Below are positions 17,221-18,347 of a stretch of 18,347 nucleotides of DNA, piece after piece; within the stretch, counting starts at the first letter, position 1; the number at the start of each line of letters is the position of its first letter. This stretch comes from Trichomonas tenax. Its lineage: Eukaryota; Parabasalia; Trichomonadida; Trichomonadidae. The notes below the pieces were generated by a model. It had not been told where the DNA came from. It did not search any database and saw only the letters and a list, made by a program, of their open reading frames with translations. The position numbers were made by a program, and so were the translations under genes. The stretch is taken from NCBI GenBank assembly GCA_023091735.1, contig JALKBU010001016.1, positions 1 through 18,347 of the forward strand, read 5' to 3'.

Positions 17221-18347
17221 TTACTGTGGTGGGAGTGGTTGGGCTCTGAATACTAATTGAACATTTGCAATTTGAGGAAGGTCAACAAAGACTTGAGAGA
17301 ACTGTGGAGTAGCTGCCGCGCCAGCATCACTGCTATTGTTCAATTTCTCTTCAAGTTCGGCAACCTTTTCGCGAAGCTCGTTTAGTTCGTTAGTAATATT
17401 CTTCGGCAACTCTTCGTTGTCTTCTTCGTCACTTGATGATGATGAATGCTTCTTATGTTTTCTATGCTTCTTCTTTTCAGGGTCATCAATATTATTCATT
17501 TTCTCTTCCAAATCATTAATTCGATCAGTTAAATGCTTGATGTCACCTGCTGCTTTAGCTTCGGCCTCTTGGGCTTCTTTTTCTGTATCATTCAACTGCT
17601 TTTCAAGTTTGGCAATCTTATCTTCGAGCTGATCTTTGGTATTGTTGAGATCGTCCTTTGTAGCAGCATTATCCTGGTTCTTCATTTGATCAAGGATACT
17701 GTCTGTATCTTGGCGAATGTCTTGGATTTCTTGGGCATGCTTATTGGCAGTATCATCTGTGTCATTGGCAAGTCGATCAATTCTTTCGGATAATTTCTTT
17801 TCAACATCGTCTATTTTCTCAGGGAGTTCATTTTCTTGTTGTGCCACAGCACTGATAGCGGCAACAGATTGTTGAAGATCAGATATGTCATCGAACTTCT
17901 TTTGGGCATCATCTTGACCATCATTTTGAAGCTGTTTAATCTGTTCTTGAAGTTGATTAATGTCATCGTTGGCATTTTGGAGTTTGAGTTTCAATTGCTC
18001 GATTTCATTATGATTAAGTTCAGCATCATTTTGAGCTTGTTCAATCTTATCTTGAGCATCTTGTTGATTAGAAATAATCTCCTTGAGATCGTTAATTTGA
18101 TTGGATAAATCATCTAATTGACGCTTAAGATCATCAATATCTTGAGAATAGGATGGAAGAGGGTCTGAAACTTCACGAGTAGCGCAGACAACTGGGATGA
18201 CATCTGGTTCATCTTCGTTATCGACTGGCTCCTCGGCGGCCTTCTTCTCGAGGTCGGCAACACGCTTCTCGAGGGCTTCGAGAGCAGATGGTGCATCTTC
18301 GCCGTTAAGGATGTCGAGTGTGGTCTTGGCAGCGGGGCTGATGAAGT
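17221..18347 (-). CDS. C-terminal part of a long acidic coiled-coil protein (5' end beyond the window)
   Basis: The minus-strand frame ending at TAA 17221-17223 stays open to the right edge, giving at least 375 codons; the true start is outside the window. The first visible residues are FISPAAKTTLDILNG. Most of the length is heptad-like coiled coil rich in D, N, Q, E, K and L (DDLKRQLDDLSNQINDLKEI, KIDDVEKKLSERIDRL, KLEKQLNDTEKEAQEAEAKA). Near the end there is a basic-histidine cluster (KKKHRKHKKH), a Ser run and an acidic SDEEDNEE, then another coil and a short non-helical tail (QIANVQLVFRAQPLPPQ). Codons are noticeably less AT-rich than elsewhere, as in highly expressed genes. The content suggests a structural or scaffold protein, but no homologue is recognisable. 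It converges on the preceding coiled-coil gene with 85 bases between them. Confidence 0.9.
   Translation of the reverse strand, partial: FISPAAKTTLDILNGEDAPSALEALEKRVADLEKKAAEEPVDNEDEPDVIPVVCATREVSDPLPSYSQDIDDLKRQLDDLSNQINDLKEIISNQQDAQDKIEQAQNDAELNHNEIEQLKLKLQNANDDINQLQEQIKQLQNDGQDDAQKKFDDISDLQQSVAAISAVAQQENELPEKIDDVEKKLSERIDRLANDTDDTANKHAQEIQDIRQDTDSILDQMKNQDNAATKDDLNNTKDQLEDKIAKLEKQLNDTEKEAQEAEAKAAGDIKHLTDRINDLEEKMNNIDDPEKKKHRKHKKHSSSSSDEEDNEELPKNITNELNELREKVAELEEKLNNSSDAGAAATPQFSQVFVDLPQIANVQLVFRAQPLPPQ

Noticed and set aside
1..18347. CRISPR array, prophage, plasmid or bacterial operon structure
   Set aside because: No spaced direct repeats, ribosome binding sites or phage genes are present. 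Gene content and signals are eukaryotic.

Overview
This AT-rich window reads as nuclear DNA of a parabasalid protist, most likely a trichomonad of the Tritrichomonas/Trichomonas kind. The grounds are: compact, mostly intronless genes; an intron-like segment with the trichomonad signals GTATGT and TTAACACACAG; initiator elements of the form TCACTT(T/C) a short way upstream of three genes; and a decayed transposase-like gene that, from memory, resembles a large repetitive family of trichomonad hypothetical proteins. The species cannot be fixed from the sequence alone.

Layout, left to right. The tail of an unidentified lysine-rich protein gene (2-181) is followed by a spacer with two abutting palindromes. 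A DNA transposon occupies 525-3795, with short inverted termini and a perfect 7-bp target duplication (ACTATTG). It holds a frameshifted transposase-like gene on the minus strand. After a 1.3 kb spacer comes a broken ankyrin-repeat gene (5153-6848). A second, unrelated mobile element follows at 7063-8348: a fold-back element with about 392-bp inverted arms, a 9-bp target duplication (GTATCTTTC) and a nested third partial copy of the arm. About 1.2 kb of apparently empty DNA follows.

The right half is gene-dense: a Rac/Rho GTPase (minus); a possible decayed gene at 10278-10612; an atypical DHMC palmitoyltransferase-like membrane protein (plus); a polytopic membrane protein resembling drug/metabolite transporters (plus); a ROK-family sugar kinase, probably fructokinase (minus); a CAMK-like Ser/Thr kinase (plus); a coiled-coil protein (plus); and the C-terminal part of a long acidic coiled-coil protein (minus), cut by the window edge.

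The host genes are individually transcribed and show no shared pathway. Rac signalling, protein acylation and a CAMK-like kinase would all fit membrane and cytoskeletal regulation, but their adjacency is not evidence of joint function. The strongest non-routine signals are the two structurally complete mobile elements, each with matching target duplications, and the intron-like segment in the ankyrin gene.
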